In this document: positions 8,741-19,055 of the stretch, in pieces
Position numbering within the stretch: the first letter of the stretch is position 1
Layout: every line of letters begins with the position of its first letter
Origin: Pseudooceanicola sp.
Lineage (GTDB): Bacteria; Pseudomonadota; Alphaproteobacteria; Rhodobacterales; Rhodobacteraceae
DNA: 64,000 nucleotides
Reading direction: 5' to 3'
Assembly (NCBI RefSeq): GCF_029213205.1
Contig: NZ_JARGNH010000005.1
Span: 62,001-126,000 of the forward strand
Made by a program: the position numbers and the translations under genes
The notes under the pieces: model-generated
What the model saw: only the letters and a program-made list of their open reading frames with translations
What the model was told of the DNA's origin: nothing
The model's database searches: none

Positions 8741-11245
8741 ATGAGTGACCAAGACGGCAAACGAACTCTCGGCGTGCATGGTGGGCCCCGGTCGGGGAAT
8801 GTGAAGCAGAGCTTCAGCCACGGCCGGACCAAGAACGTCGTGGTGGAAACCAAACGCAAGCGCGTCGTCGTGCCCAAGCCCGGGCAAGGCGCGGGCGGCG
8901 CATCTGCGTCCGGTTCCAACCGCCCAGGTGGCAACCCCTCGAAACGTCCCGCCGGGATAACCGACGCGGAGATGGAGCGTCGGATGAAGGCGCTGCAGGC
9001 TGCCAAGCAGCGCGAAGCCGGCGAAGCCGCCGAACGTCTGGCCGAGGAAAAGGCCCGCGAGGCAGATCGCAAGCGCCGCCGCGAAGAAGCCGAAGCCAAG
9101 GAGCGCGAAGAGCGTGAGCGCGAAGAAGCGCTGAAGGCCAAGGCCGCCGAAGAGGAACGCGTCAAGCGTGAGGCCGAAGAGGCCGCCAAACGCGCCGCCG
9201 CCCCGCCTCCGGCACCAGGCGAAGAACAACCCCAGCGTAGCGGTGGCCGTGGTGCCCCTGCGGCGCGTGGCAAACCGGCAACGCCGGAACGCAACGACCG
9301 CGACGATCGCGGCGGTCGCAAGACCCGCACCGATGATGGCAACCGCCGCGCCGGCAAGCTGACGCTGAATCAGGCGCTGTCGGGCGGCGAAGGTGGCCGG
9401 CAACGGTCGATGGCTGCGATGAAGCGCAAGCAAGAGCGCGCCCGGCAAAAAGCCATGGGCGGCCCGGTTGCGCGCGAAAAGGTCGTGCGCGACGTGCAGG
9501 TGCCCGAGGCGATCATGGTCGGCGAATTGGCCAACCGGATGGCGGAACGGGTCGGCGACGTGGTCAAGGCGCTGATGAACAACGGCATGATGGTCACACA
9601 GAATCAGTCGATCGATGCCGACACCGCCGAGCTGATTGTCGAGGAATTCGGTCACAACATCGTTCGGGTGTCTGATTCGGACGTCGAACAGGTGATCGCC
9701 TCATCCGAAGACAGCCCCAGTGATCTGCAACCACGGCCGCCGGTCGTGACGATCATGGGCCATGTCGATCACGGCAAGACCTCGCTGCTCGACGCGATTC
9801 GCAAAGCCAAGGTGGTGGCCGGTGAAGCCGGGGGAATCACCCAGCATATCGGTGCCTACCAGGTTGAAACCGACACCGGTGCCAAGCTGACCTTCCTCGA
9901 CACGCCGGGTCACGCGGCCTTTACATCGATGCGGTCGCGCGGTGCGCATGTCACCGATATCGTGGTTCTGGTTGTGGCCGCAGACGACGCGGTGATGCCG
10001 CAGACCATCGAGGCGATCAATCACGCCAAGGCGGCCAAGGTGCCGATGATCGTGGCGATCAACAAGATCGACAAGCACGAGGCGAACCCGAACAAGGTGC
10101 GCACCGATCTGCTGCAACATGAAATCATTGTCGAAAAACTGTCTGGTGAAGTTCAGGACGTCGAAGTTTCGGCCGTCACCGGTCAGGGGCTTGATGAGCT
10201 GCTCGAAGCGATTGCGCTGCAATCCGAGATTCTTGAGCTGAAGGCCAACCCGAATCGGGCGGCCGAAGGCGCGGTGATCGAGGCGCAGCTGGACGTTGGC
10301 CGTGGCCCTGTCGCCACGGTTCTGGTGCAGCGCGGCACCCTGCGTCAGGGCGATATCTTTGTCGTCGGCGAACAATGGGGCAAGGTCCGGGCGTTGATCA
10401 ACGACCGTGGCGAGCGCATTCCCGAAGCCGGACCTTCGATCCCGGTCGAGGTTCTGGGCCTGAACGGCACCCCGGAAGCCGGCGATGTTCTGAACGTGGT
10501 GACGACCGAATCGCAGGCCCGTGAAATCGCCGAGTATCGGGCGCAGGTGTCGAAAGACAAACGCGCCGCTGCCGGCGCGGCTACGACGCTCGAGCAGCTG
10601 ATGCAAAAGGCGAAAGATAGCGAGAATCTGACCGAAATGCCGATCGTCGTTAAGGCGGATGTGCAGGGTTCGGCCGAGGCCATCGTTCAAGTGATGGAAA
10701 AGATCGGCAACGAAGAGGTCCGGGTGCGGGTGCTGCATTCCGGTGTTGGCGCGATCACCGAATCGGACATCTCGCTGGCCGAAGCCTCCGGCGCGCCGGT
10801 GATTGGCTTTAACGTGCGTGCCAATGCCCCGGCCCGCAATTCGGCCAACCAGAAGGGCGTCGAGATTCGCTATTACAGCGTCATCTACGACCTTGTGGAT
10901 GATATAAAAGCCGCTGCCGAAGGTCTGCTTTCGGCCGAGATCCGCGAAACCTTTATTGGCTACGCGCAGATCAAAGAGGTGTTCAAGGTCACCGGCGTCG
11001 GCAAGGTTGCGGGCTGCCTGGTTACCGAAGGCACCGCGCGCCGCTCGGCGGGTGTGCGTCTGCTGCGCGACGATGTGGTGGTGCACGAGGGCACGCTGAA
11101 AACCCTGAAGCGGTTCAAGGACGAAGTCTCAGAAGTCCAGTCCGGTCAGGAATGCGGTATGGCGTTCGAGAATTACGACGATATTCGCGCCGGCGATGTC
11201 ATCGAGATCTTTGAGCGTGAGGAAGTGGCGCGGACGCTGGCCTAA
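8741..11245 (+). CDS. infB: Translation initiation factor IF-2
   Basis: An 834-residue IF-2, the GTPase that places fMet-tRNA on the 30S subunit and joins the 50S. The first ~200 residues are a highly charged Ala/Glu/Arg coiled-coil region of variable sequence. The IF2_N region follows, then the G domain with G1 GHVDHGKTS near residue 340, G3 DTPGHAAF and G4 NKIDK, then domains II, III and the fMet-tRNA-binding C2 domain ending in [14 protein letters not shown]. Length is normal for Rhodobacterales. It closes the rimP operon. Confidence 0.98.
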   Translation: MSDQDGKRTLGVHGGPRSGNVKQSFSHGRTKNVVVETKRKRVVVPKPGQGAGGASASGSNRPGGNPSKRPAGITDAEMERRMKALQAAKQREAGEAAERLAEEKAREADRKRRREEAEAKEREEREREEALKAKAAEEERVKREAEEAAKRAAAPPPAPGEEQPQRSGGRGAPAARGKPATPERNDRDDRGGRKTRTDDGNRRAGKLTLNQALSGGEGGRQRSMAAMKRKQERARQKAMGGPVAREKVVRDVQVPEAIMVGELANRMAERVGDVVKALMNNGMMVTQNQSIDADTAELIVEEFGHNIVRVSDSDVEQVIASSEDSPSDLQPRPPVVTIMGHVDHGKTSLLDAIRKAKVVAGEAGGITQHIGAYQVETDTGAKLTFLDTPGHAAFTSMRSRGAHVTDIVVLVVAADDAVMPQTIEAINHAKAAKVPMIVAINKIDKHEANPNKVRTDLLQHEIIVEKLSGEVQDVEVSAVTGQGLDELLEAIALQSEILELKANPNRAAEGAVIEAQLDVGRGPVATVLVQRGTLRQGDIFVVGEQWGKVRALINDRGERIPEAGPSIPVEVLGLNGTPEAGDVLNVVTTESQAREIAEYRAQVSKDKRAAAGAATTLEQLMQKAKDSENLTEMPIVVKADVQGSAEAIVQVMEKIGNEEVRVRVLHSGVGAITESDISLAEASGAPVIGFNVRANAPARNSANQKGVEIRYYSVIYDLVDDIKAAAEGLLSAEIRETFIGYAQIKEVFKVTGVGKVAGCLVTEGTARRSAGVRLLRDDVVVHEGTLKTLKRFKDEVSEVQSGQECGMAFENYDDIRAGDVIEIFEREEVARTLA

Positions 11246-11268
11246 AGCCGGCGCCCGCCGCCTTTTTC

Positions 11269-12129
11269 CTAGACTGACAGAACCAGCGCCACCCCGGCGA
11301 CCGATATCGCAATGCCGATAAAGGTCAGCCGGGTCAGCGTCCGGTCGCCGTGGATCACCCGGTTCAATGCCATCACGATCAGCGGATAGGTGGCCACCAA
11401 CGGCGCCACCTTGGTGACCGGACCCAGCGACAGCGCGCTGTAGAGAAAAATCACTGACAGCCCGTTGCAGACCCCGATCACGCAATACCACAGCATCCGC
11501 GGGTCACGCGGCAGCGGCGCGGGCGATACAAAGCGGCGCACGGTGATCAGCATCACAGCCGAGGCGACATAGCCGATGGTGGTTGCGGCAAAGGCATCTG
11601 GCCAGCTTTCCAGCCCCAGCTTGACCACCGGTTGCATGGTGCCACGCAGCACCGCCGCCGCCAGCGGAATCGTCAGCGCCCAGAGCGCGGCGCGGCTATG
11701 CAGGCGCATCCGCTCCGCCGCCAGCAGCAACAGACCGCCGCAGACCGCCAGGATGCCGATCAATTGCCAGGGACCGGGCACATCATCCAGCAGCAGGGTC
11801 GCGGCGCCGACTGCGAAAATCGGAGTGAGGTTGCCCAGGGCGCCCGACAGGTTCGGACCCAGCCGGATATTGCCAGCGAAATTCAGCAGGGTGACCATCG
11901 CCGGAAACACCAGCCCGGCGAACATGAACAGCAGCGCACCCTTCTGCGTCCAGCTGGAGAAATCTATGGTGAATGGCGCCAGGATCAGGAAAAACAGCGC
12001 CGCGCTGGGCACGCTGACCGATCCGCCGACGACTGGCGGCGCGACCCGCAGGCCCAGGGGGGCCAGAACGATACCAAGCGCGTAAAAAAAAGCCCCGGCG
12101 AGGGCAATCAGAACAAATACCGAATCCAT
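11269..12129 (-). CDS. EamA/DMT family membrane transporter
   Basis: A 286-residue, strongly hydrophobic protein with about ten predicted membrane segments in two repeats of five, the layout of EamA (drug/metabolite) exporters. The first repeat contains AGLVFPAMVTLLNFAGNIRLGPNLSGALGN with the helix-4 small-residue pattern; the second ends SALSLGPVTKVAPLVATYPLIV, matching the classic second EamA motif. The exported substrate cannot be inferred. It converges with infB 23 bases away. A GC-rich stretch followed by five T at 11247-11268 is only a weak terminator for infB. Confidence 0.85.
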   Translation of the reverse strand: MDSVFVLIALAGAFFYALGIVLAPLGLRVAPPVVGGSVSVPSAALFFLILAPFTIDFSSWTQKGALLFMFAGLVFPAMVTLLNFAGNIRLGPNLSGALGNLTPIFAVGAATLLLDDVPGPWQLIGILAVCGGLLLLAAERMRLHSRAALWALTIPLAAAVLRGTMQPVVKLGLESWPDAFAATTIGYVASAVMLITVRRFVSPAPLPRDPRMLWYCVIGVCNGLSVIFLYSALSLGPVTKVAPLVATYPLIVMALNRVIHGDRTLTRLTFIGIAISVAGVALVLSV

Positions 12130-12272
12130 GGGAGCCTGACCAAGTGACGAGTCAGGCGATCCTACCCGCTCTGCCGCGGCAGGCCAGCGGGAAACACATC
12201 TCAGGCAATGTTGGCGCGAAAGGCAGGCTTAGCGACCTACCCTCGGGCGGCTGTTCACGGATCAGTTGCGGT

Positions 12273-12416
12273 TCAGGCGACCGAGGCGGTTTGCGTCACA
12301 GGCGTGCCTGCGAAAATCTTGTCACCGACCTGTACCTCGATCCGGCCATCCGACAATTGGCGGACAAACGTGCCCTGAACCGAGACGTAGTTTCCCAGTG
12401 TTATTGTTCTGGTCAT
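12273..12416 (-). CDS. Conserved small protein, 47 residues
   Basis: A 47-codon frame beginning MTRTITLGNYVSVQG and ending TPVTQTASVA. The sequence alternates polar and aliphatic residues (DGRIEVQVGDKIFAG), giving a beta-strand, SH3-like look. The frame is closed by clear start and stop codons and shows ordinary third-position G+C bias. It resembles small uncharacterised proteins common in roseobacters, but no function can be given. It stands alone between the EamA gene and mutT, all on the minus strand. Confidence 0.6.
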   Translation of the reverse strand: MTRTITLGNYVSVQGTFVRQLSDGRIEVQVGDKIFAGTPVTQTASVA

Positions 12417-12494
12417 GATTTCGAATCCCCCCCACAGAGACGGCCACCATTATAACAAAACCGAATCAAAATTACATGATTCGTTGATTGCTGG

Positions 12495-12893
12495 TCACAG
12501 CCAATCGCGCAGGATCGGGATCAGCGGAATATCTGCGGGCGGCATCGGGTGGGACTTCAAGTCATGCGCCCGCACCCATTTCAGCGCCTGGCCCTCGCGG
12601 CCGCGCGGGGTGCCGTTCCACTTGCGGCAGGCGAACAGCGGCATCAGCAGGTGAAAATCGTCATAGCCATGCGAGGCAAAGGTCAGCGGCGCCAGGCAGG
12701 AGGACCAGGTGTCGATGCCAAGCTCCTCGTGCAATTCGCGGATCAGTGCCGCCTCGGGGGTTTCGCCCGGTTCCACCTTGCCGCCGGGAAATTCCCAGAG
12801 CCCGGCCATCGATTTGCCCTCGGGCCGTTGCGCCAGCAGCACCCGCCCATCGACATCGATCAGCGCGACGGCAGAGACCAGGACAATGGTCAC
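12495..12893 (-). CDS. mutT: MutT-type Nudix hydrolase, 8-oxo-dGTP diphosphatase
   Basis: A 132-residue Nudix protein. The box is complete: GGKVEPGETPEAALIRELHEELGI at about residues 37-60 fits G-x5-E-x7-R-E-U-x-E-E-x-G-U. Length and the EGKSMAGLWEFPGGK lead match MutT, which removes oxidised guanine nucleotides from the pool. Substrate range of Nudix enzymes varies, so the symbol is by family resemblance. Its start overlaps the argJ stop by four bases, as in many Rhodobacterales, giving translational coupling. Confidence 0.92.
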   Translation of the reverse strand: MTIVLVSAVALIDVDGRVLLAQRPEGKSMAGLWEFPGGKVEPGETPEAALIRELHEELGIDTWSSCLAPLTFASHGYDDFHLLMPLFACRKWNGTPRGREGQALKWVRAHDLKSHPMPPADIPLIPILRDWL

Positions 12894-14116
12894 GAGCGAT
12901 AGTCGGCGTTGATGGTGATGTATTGATGGGTCAGGTCGCAGGTCCAGACCGTGGCGCTGCCACTGCCAAGACCGAGGTCGACAGCGATCTTCAGGTTCTG
13001 GCCCTTCATGTAATTGGCGCCATCGGCCTCACGATAGCTGTCCGCGACCCAGCCTTTTTCTGCGACCAGCACCTCGCCAAAGCGAATGGTGATCAGATCG
13101 CGGTCGGCCTCGGCCCCGGACTTGCCGATTGCCATCACCACGCGGCCCCAATTCGGATCCTCACCGGCAATCGCGGTCTTCACCAGCGGCGAATTGGCGA
13201 TGGATTTGCCATGGATCCGCGCCTCCTGGTCACTGGTGGCACCGGTCACTTCGATTTCGACGAATTTGGTTGCGCCCTCGCCGTCCCTGACCACCTGATG
13301 CGCCAGGTCGAGCATGACGGAGTGCAAGGCGTCGCGGAATGGCCCTTCGGTGCTGGTAACCGCGGCACCCGATGTGCCCGTCGCCGCGACCAGCAGGGTG
13401 TCAGAGGTCGAGGTGTCGCTGTCGACGGTGATGCAGTTGAAGCTGCGGTCGGAGAGCTCGGACACCATCTGTTGCAGCAGCGGGCGCGCCACCTTGGCGT
13501 CGGTAAAGATATAAACCAGCATGGTGCCCATATCCGGCTCGATCATGCCCGATCCTTTGGCGAATCCGGCGATCTGCACGGTTTTGCCGCCCAGTTCGAC
13601 CTGCGCCGAGGCGCCCTTGGGAAAGGTGTCGGTGGTCATGATCGCCTGCGCCGCTTCGGCGATCTTGCCGGGGTCCAGCGCGGCGGACAAATCATGGACC
13701 TTGTCAGTGATCCGCCCGGCGGGCAGCTTTTCCCCGATCACCCCGGTGGATGAGGAAAACACCCGTGTTTCCGGCAGGCCCAGCTCCGCGGCCACGGCAC
13801 GGGTCACGGCGCGGGTGGCGTCAATGCCGCTGCGCCCGGTAAAGGCGTTGGCGTTGCCGGAATTCACGATGATCGCGGCGCCGGCATCGCTGTCGCCGCC
13901 GATCTTGGCCTGGCAATCCAGCACCGGTGCCGCGCGGGTGGAGGAGCGGGTGAACACCCCGGCGATGGTGGTGCCGGGGGCCAGTCGGGCCAACATCACA
14001 TCTGTCCGGCCCGCGTATCGAACCCCTGCCGCGATGGTGGCAAAGGCGACGCCCTCGATCACCGGCAAAGCCGGAAAGGCTGCGGGTGCGAGCGGAGAGA
14101 CAGGATATTTGCCCAT
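12890..14116 (-). CDS. argJ: Bifunctional ornithine acetyltransferase / N-acetylglutamate synthase
   Basis: A 408-residue ArgJ of normal length. It transfers acetyl from N-acetylornithine to glutamate and, in bifunctional forms, also makes N-acetylglutamate from acetyl-CoA, in arginine synthesis. The self-cleavage region [15 protein letters not shown] is intact, with the Thr of the G-T-M-L motif as the expected nucleophile of the beta chain; the C-terminal [15 protein letters not shown] is the family's usual ending. It lies between the parvulin gene and mutT. Confidence 0.97.
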   Translation of the reverse strand: MGKYPVSPLAPAAFPALPVIEGVAFATIAAGVRYAGRTDVMLARLAPGTTIAGVFTRSSTRAAPVLDCQAKIGGDSDAGAAIIVNSGNANAFTGRSGIDATRAVTRAVAAELGLPETRVFSSSTGVIGEKLPAGRITDKVHDLSAALDPGKIAEAAQAIMTTDTFPKGASAQVELGGKTVQIAGFAKGSGMIEPDMGTMLVYIFTDAKVARPLLQQMVSELSDRSFNCITVDSDTSTSDTLLVAATGTSGAAVTSTEGPFRDALHSVMLDLAHQVVRDGEGATKFVEIEVTGATSDQEARIHGKSIANSPLVKTAIAGEDPNWGRVVMAIGKSGAEADRDLITIRFGEVLVAEKGWVADSYREADGANYMKGQNLKIAVDLGLGSGSATVWTCDLTHQYITINADYRS

Positions 14117-14121
14117 TCGGA

Positions 14122-15024
14122 TTACTCCACGAGTTGCATATTGGTCAGCTGGGTCGGGTCGATGCCTTCGGCACCGCTGCGGTCGACATTGGCTTTTTCC
14201 ACCAGCCCGTCAATCAGCTCTTGAACCTTGGTGCGCTGAAGTTCGACTTCGATCTCGCCGCGCACCTCGTCCAGCGACGGGGCGGCTTTGGCGCGGGTCT
14301 CTTCCAGCAGGATGACATGCCAGCCGAACTGGGTCTGCACCGGTTCCTTGGTGTAGCTGCCTGGCGCAAGGGCGACCACCGCATCCTCGAAGGGTTTGAC
14401 CATCATGCCCTGGCCGAACCAGCCCAGATCGCCACCGTTGGGGCCGGAGGGGCCGGTCGATTTTTCCTTGGCCAGGGTGGCGAAATCGGCGCCACCGTCC
14501 AGCGCTTCGATCAGCGCTTTGGCCTCGTCCTCGGTCTCGACCAGGATGTGGCGCGCCTTGTATTCGCTTTCATCCGAAGCGGCGGAATAATTCTCGTCGT
14601 AAGCGGCCTGGATCTCGGCCTCGCTCAGCGCGGTTTTCAAGAAGTCCTCGACCGCGGCGCTGGCGATCTGGCCGCTGCGCTCATTGTCCAGTGTCAGGGT
14701 GACCGCCTTGGGCAGATCACCGGTCCAGGATTGGGCCAGGGCCTCCTGCTGAACCAGTTGATCCAGGATGCCGGTGAACAGCACGTCGGCTGGCAATTGC
14801 GCATATTGATCGGGCAGGCCGGCGCGGATCATGATCATGTGACCCAGCGTGATATCGGTGCCGTTCACGGTGGCGACGACGGTGTCCGCGGTGGCCGGTT
14901 TGGCATCGGGATTGACCTGACTTTCATCCGGCTTGGTGATGGTTTCGCTCTGTGCCAGGGCAAAGCCGGGCAAGGTCAGAGCGGCGGCAATAAGTCCGGC
15001 ACGCAGGGTCGTGGTGATGGGCAT
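14122..15024 (-). CDS. Periplasmic parvulin-type peptidylprolyl isomerase
   Basis: A 300-residue protein with an N-terminal signal peptide ([18 protein letters not shown], cleavage probably after FALAQ). The chaperone-like N domain is followed by a parvulin domain at about residues 150-240: [17 protein letters not shown], then [22 protein letters not shown] and [11 protein letters not shown]. It should assist folding of exported or outer-membrane proteins. The ATG at 15024 precedes the signal peptide; seven further in-frame codons upstream are not needed. It is divergent from secA, which exports such proteins, and ends five bases before argJ. Confidence 0.9.
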   Translation of the reverse strand: MPITTTLRAGLIAAALTLPGFALAQSETITKPDESQVNPDAKPATADTVVATVNGTDITLGHMIMIRAGLPDQYAQLPADVLFTGILDQLVQQEALAQSWTGDLPKAVTLTLDNERSGQIASAAVEDFLKTALSEAEIQAAYDENYSAASDESEYKARHILVETEDEAKALIEALDGGADFATLAKEKSTGPSGPNGGDLGWFGQGMMVKPFEDAVVALAPGSYTKEPVQTQFGWHVILLEETRAKAAPSLDEVRGEIEVELQRTKVQELIDGLVEKANVDRSGAEGIDPTQLTNMQLVE

Positions 15025-15070
15025 TGTGTTCCTTCCTTGGCGCATGTGCCGAATGGTCCGGCGCGTGGCG

Positions 15071-15099
15071 TTGACACTATCCGGCCGCCCCCTTACATC
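15071..15099 (+). promoter_or_regulatory. Predicted sigma-70 promoter of secA
   Basis: A perfect TTGACA (15071-15076) and TACATC (15094-15099) with a 17-base spacer, the best consensus promoter seen in the window. It lies 112 bases upstream of the secA start. A seven-base-pair stem-loop (CGCCTTA / TAAGGCG, 15099-15116) directly follows it in the leader. Confidence 0.65.
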
Positions 15100-15210
15100 G
15101 CCTTATGTTTAAGGCGTGAGTGGCCATTGCGGCCCGTTCTATGGGGGCCGTGGCGGCCATTCAACCCCGCGCTTTTGCACGTTGTCGTCAATGACCGGAT
15201 CGGAATTGCC

Positions 15211-17919
15211 ATGTTAGGTATCGGGACACTCGCCAAAAAGGTCTTCGGAACGCCGAATGACCGGAAGGTAAAGGCGACCCGGCCGCTGGTGGAAAAGATC
15301 AACGCGCTGGAGCCCGAATTCGAGGCGCTGAGTGACGCGGGATTGAAGGACAAGACCGAGGAACTGGCCAAGCGGGCGATGGGCGGTGAAAGCCTGGACG
15401 ACCTGCTGCCCGAAGCCTTTGCCAATTGCCGTGAGGCGGCGAAACGGGCGCTGGGCCTGCGGGCCTTTGATGTTCAACTGATGGGCGGGATTTTCCTGCA
15501 CCAGGGCAATATCGCCGAGATGAAGACCGGTGAGGGCAAGACCCTGGTCGCCACCTTTCCGGCCTATCTGAACGCGCTGACCGGCAAGGGCGTGCATATC
15601 GTCACGGTCAACGATTACCTGGTCAGACGCGACGCGGATTGGATGAGCAAGGTGTTCGGGGCGCTGGGCCTGACCACCGGCGCGGTCTATCCGCAGCAGC
15701 CCAATGACGAAAAGATCGCCGCCTATCGCTGTGACGTGACCTATGCCACCAACAACGAACTGGGCTTTGACTATCTGCGCGACAACATGAAATCCGACCT
15801 GTCGGAGATGAATCAGCGCGGCCACAACTTCGCGATTGTCGATGAGGTCGACAGCATCCTGATCGACGAGGCGCGCACGCCGCTGATCATCTCGGGCCCG
15901 TCGGAGGACCGCAGCGATCTCTATCAGAGCATCAACGCGCTGATCCCGTTGATCGACGAGGGCATGTACACCGTCGACGAAAAGATGCGGCAGGCGACCT
16001 TTACCGACGAAGGCAATGAATTCCTTGAGGCCGAGCTGCACAAGCGCGGCCTGCTGCCCGAGGATCAGACGCTCTACGATCCCGAAAGCACCACGGTGAT
16101 CCACCATGTCAATCAGGCGCTGCGGGCCCATAAGCTGTTCCAGCGCGACAAGGATTACATGGTGCGCGGCGATGACGTCGTGCTGGTCGATGAATTCACC
16201 GGGCGGATGATGGCCGGTCGGCGGTTGTCTGACGGTTTGCATCAGGCGATCGAGGCCAAGGAAGGCGTGACCATCCAGCCAGAAAACGTGACGCTGGCGC
16301 AGGTGACGTTCCAGAACTATTTCCGGCTGTATGACAAGCTGGCGGGGATGACCGGAACCGCGGCGACCGAGGCCGAGGAATTTCAGGAAATCTACAAGCT
16401 GGGCGTGGTCGAAGTGCCGACCAACATGCCGATTTTGCGCAAAGACGATGATGATGCCGTCTATCGCACCACCGCCGAGAAATACGCGGCGATTGTCGAG
16501 ACCATCAAGGAATCCCACGCCAAGGGTCAGCCGATCCTGGTCGGCACCACCTCGATCGAGAAATCCGAAAGCCTGTCCGATCTGCTGAAACAGGCGGATC
16601 TGCCGCATAATGTTCTGAACGCCCGCCAGCACGAGCAAGAGGCGCAGATCGTTGCCGATGCCGGCAAGCTGGGTGCGATCACCATAGCCACCAACATGGC
16701 CGGGCGCGGCACCGACATCAAACTCGGCGGCAATGTCGAGATGAAGGTGATGCAGGCGCTGGCCGCCGATCCCGAGGCGAATCCCGATGAGGTGCGCGCC
16801 CGGATCGAGGCCGAGCATGCCGAGGAAGAGGCCAATGTGAAAGCCGCCGGCGGGCTGTTTGTTCTGGCCACCGAACGCCACGAAAGCCGCCGCATCGACA
16901 ACCAGCTGCGCGGCCGCTCGGGCCGTCAGGGCGATCCGGGGCGCTCCAGCTTCTACCTGTCGCTTGAGGATGACCTGATGCGGATCTTCGGATCCGAGCG
17001 GCTCGACAAAGTGCTGTCAACGCTGGGGATGAAAGACGGTGAGGCGATTGTGCACCCGTGGGTGAACAAATCGCTGGAACGCGCCCAGGCCAAGGTTGAG
17101 GGCCGCAACTTTGACTCGCGCAAGAACGTCCTGAAATTCGACGATGTGATGAATGAACAGCGCAAGCTGGTGTTCGCGCAGCGGATGGAGATCATGGAGG
17201 CCAAGGATCTTTCCGAAACCGTGAAAGAGATGCGCCATGAAGTGATCGACGACCTGGTCGATCATCACATCCCGCCCAAGGCCTATGCCGATCAATGGGA
17301 TGTCGAGGGGCTGCAGGCCGCCTGCGTCGAAAAGCTGGCGCTGGATGTGCCGGTGCTGGAATGGGCCGCCGAAGAAGGCGTTGATGACGAGGCCATCGTT
17401 CAGCGGCTGGAAAAAGCCGGTGACGAGATGATGGCGAAAAAAGCCGCCGCATTCGGCGCCGACAGCATGCGCCAAATCGAAAAGCAGATCCTGCTGCAGA
17501 CCATCGACCAGAAATGGCGCGACCATCTGATGACGATGGAGCATCTGCGTTCGGTCATCGGGTTCCGGGGCTATGCCCAACGCGATCCGCTGAACGAATA
17601 CAAGAAGGAGGCGTTCCAGCTGTTCGAGGGCATGCTTGAATCCTTGCGCGAGGATGTGACCGAGACTCTGTCGCGGATCCGTCCGATGACCGAAGAGGAA
17701 CAGCAGCAGCAGATGGCGGCCTTTCAGGCGCAGCTGGCTGCGCAGCAAGCCGCGCTGACATCGGATCAGTCCACCGAAGACGCGGCGCAGCCGGTCGAGG
17801 CAGCGGTGCCAGGGTTTGACGAAAACGACCGCGCCACCTGGGGAAATCCGGGCCGCAATGACCTCTGCCCCTGCGGATCGGGCAAGAAATTCAAGCATTG
17901 CCACGGCAAGATCGGTTGA
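15211..17919 (+). CDS. secA: Preprotein translocase ATPase SecA
   Basis: A 902-residue SecA, the ATP-driven motor that pushes unfolded preproteins through SecYEG. Walker [14 protein letters not shown] lies near residues 103-115, the DEAD-type [13 protein letters not shown] near 210, and the second helicase domain has [14 protein letters not shown]. The C-terminal zinc site [14 protein letters not shown], which binds SecB and lipids, is intact. The ATG at 15211 gives the standard [13 protein letters not shown] start; a longer in-frame extension to 14086 is antisense to the isomerase gene and was rejected. Confidence 0.98.
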   Translation: MLGIGTLAKKVFGTPNDRKVKATRPLVEKINALEPEFEALSDAGLKDKTEELAKRAMGGESLDDLLPEAFANCREAAKRALGLRAFDVQLMGGIFLHQGNIAEMKTGEGKTLVATFPAYLNALTGKGVHIVTVNDYLVRRDADWMSKVFGALGLTTGAVYPQQPNDEKIAAYRCDVTYATNNELGFDYLRDNMKSDLSEMNQRGHNFAIVDEVDSILIDEARTPLIISGPSEDRSDLYQSINALIPLIDEGMYTVDEKMRQATFTDEGNEFLEAELHKRGLLPEDQTLYDPESTTVIHHVNQALRAHKLFQRDKDYMVRGDDVVLVDEFTGRMMAGRRLSDGLHQAIEAKEGVTIQPENVTLAQVTFQNYFRLYDKLAGMTGTAATEAEEFQEIYKLGVVEVPTNMPILRKDDDDAVYRTTAEKYAAIVETIKESHAKGQPILVGTTSIEKSESLSDLLKQADLPHNVLNARQHEQEAQIVADAGKLGAITIATNMAGRGTDIKLGGNVEMKVMQALAADPEANPDEVRARIEAEHAEEEANVKAAGGLFVLATERHESRRIDNQLRGRSGRQGDPGRSSFYLSLEDDLMRIFGSERLDKVLSTLGMKDGEAIVHPWVNKSLERAQAKVEGRNFDSRKNVLKFDDVMNEQRKLVFAQRMEIMEAKDLSETVKEMRHEVIDDLVDHHIPPKAYADQWDVEGLQAACVEKLALDVPVLEWAAEEGVDDEAIVQRLEKAGDEMMAKKAAAFGADSMRQIEKQILLQTIDQKWRDHLMTMEHLRSVIGFRGYAQRDPLNEYKKEAFQLFEGMLESLREDVTETLSRIRPMTEEEQQQQMAAFQAQLAAQQAALTSDQSTEDAAQPVEAAVPGFDENDRATWGNPGRNDLCPCGSGKKFKHCHGKIG

Positions 17920-18025
17920 TCTTGCAGCCTTGCAATCGCCTTAATGGTTTCCCGGCGCGGCCACAGACCGGCCTCGATTTTTGATCATGCTTACACCAAG
18001 CGAAATGTAAGCCATGGAGGGAATC

Positions 18026-19033
18026 GTGGCCCGTTCCAATAAAGTTCTAGTCGTCGCCGGTGCCTTGGGCACTGCCGCAGCCGTTGGGTTTCTGATGCAG
18101 ATCGGCAGTACGCAGGTCGTGCAACAACAGAGCCCGGCCGAACCGATGCAAACCGCCGCGCTTGCGATGCCGGAACCGGCACATCCCGGTGTGGCAAAGC
18201 CGCTCGAATTGTCCGGCATTGCGCTGACCTCATCGTTGAGCGACCGGCCTGATGCGCCGCGCTCTCTGGCCGCGCCGACCCGGGCACCGCAGGTCACCGC
18301 GATGGTCGACCGGATCCCGGATGCCCTGCCAAATGCAGAGCGTCTGGATTCCGAATGCCCGGTGACGTTGAAGGCGGAAAATTCGATTGCCGCCCTGGTG
18401 AACCTCAAGTTCAGCTCAAAATGCGACCCCTATACACGGGTGACCTTTACCCACGAAGGGCTGGTATTCAGCGAGTTGACCGACAGCACCGGCAGCATTG
18501 AAATCGCAGTTCCGGCGCTGGTCGAAAACGCCCGTTTCACTGCCGACCTGCCGGTTGGCGATGCGGCGGTCGCCCTCGTTACAGTTGAATCCGTGGTGTT
18601 TTACGACCGCGCCGTGCTGCAAGGCATCGGTCAAACCGGGATGACGCTGCATGCGCTGGAATTTGGCGCCGGTTATGACGCCGATGGCCATGTCTGGGTG
18701 GATACCCCCCGCGATCCGACGATCGCGGCGCGTGGCGAAGGCGGCTTCATGATGACGCTGGGCGATCCGACTCTGCCAGAATCGACCATCGCCCAAGTCT
18801 ATACCTTTCCCTCGGGCACCGCCCGCAACGGCGGCAAGGTCCGTCTTTCGGTTGAGGCCGAGGTTCTGGCCGAAACCTGTGAGCGCGACGTTTCGGCACA
18901 GGTTTTCCAGATCAGCAGCGGCGCCCGGATCAATTCACAGGAATTGACCATCGCAATGCCCACTTGTGATGCGGTTGGTGACTATCTCCTGTTGAATACT
19001 CCGCTGAATGACCTGAAAATCGCCAGCAGATAA
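18026..19033 (+). CDS. Membrane-anchored envelope protein of unknown function
   Basis: A 335-residue protein starting at GTG 18026, which has a strong GGAGGG four bases upstream; the ATG at 18014 overlaps that ribosome-binding site and is unlikely. Residues 5-24 form one hydrophobic segment (signal anchor), followed by a Pro/Ala-rich linker and a mostly beta-strand domain from about residue 110 with several Cys (SECPV, SKCDPY, ETCERD, PTCDA), suitable for periplasmic disulfides. Related proteins are sometimes annotated translocase because of the secA neighbourhood, which has no sequence support. It is followed 22 bases on by the PstS-OmpA fusion gene. Confidence 0.72.
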   Translation: MARSNKVLVVAGALGTAAAVGFLMQIGSTQVVQQQSPAEPMQTAALAMPEPAHPGVAKPLELSGIALTSSLSDRPDAPRSLAAPTRAPQVTAMVDRIPDALPNAERLDSECPVTLKAENSIAALVNLKFSSKCDPYTRVTFTHEGLVFSELTDSTGSIEIAVPALVENARFTADLPVGDAAVALVTVESVVFYDRAVLQGIGQTGMTLHALEFGAGYDADGHVWVDTPRDPTIAARGEGGFMMTLGDPTLPESTIAQVYTFPSGTARNGGKVRLSVEAEVLAETCERDVSAQVFQISSGARINSQELTIAMPTCDAVGDYLLLNTPLNDLKIASR

Positions 19034-19055
19034 GCCGACCGACCGAGGCCCTCAC

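Noticed and set aside
9701-11086. Long minus-strand frames opposite infB
   Set aside because: No recognisable domain; explained by the third-position G+C of infB on the other strand.
14086-15210. In-frame 375-codon extension upstream of secA
   Set aside because: It is antisense to the well-supported parvulin and argJ start region; the ATG at 15211 gives the family's standard N-terminus and has a promoter upstream.
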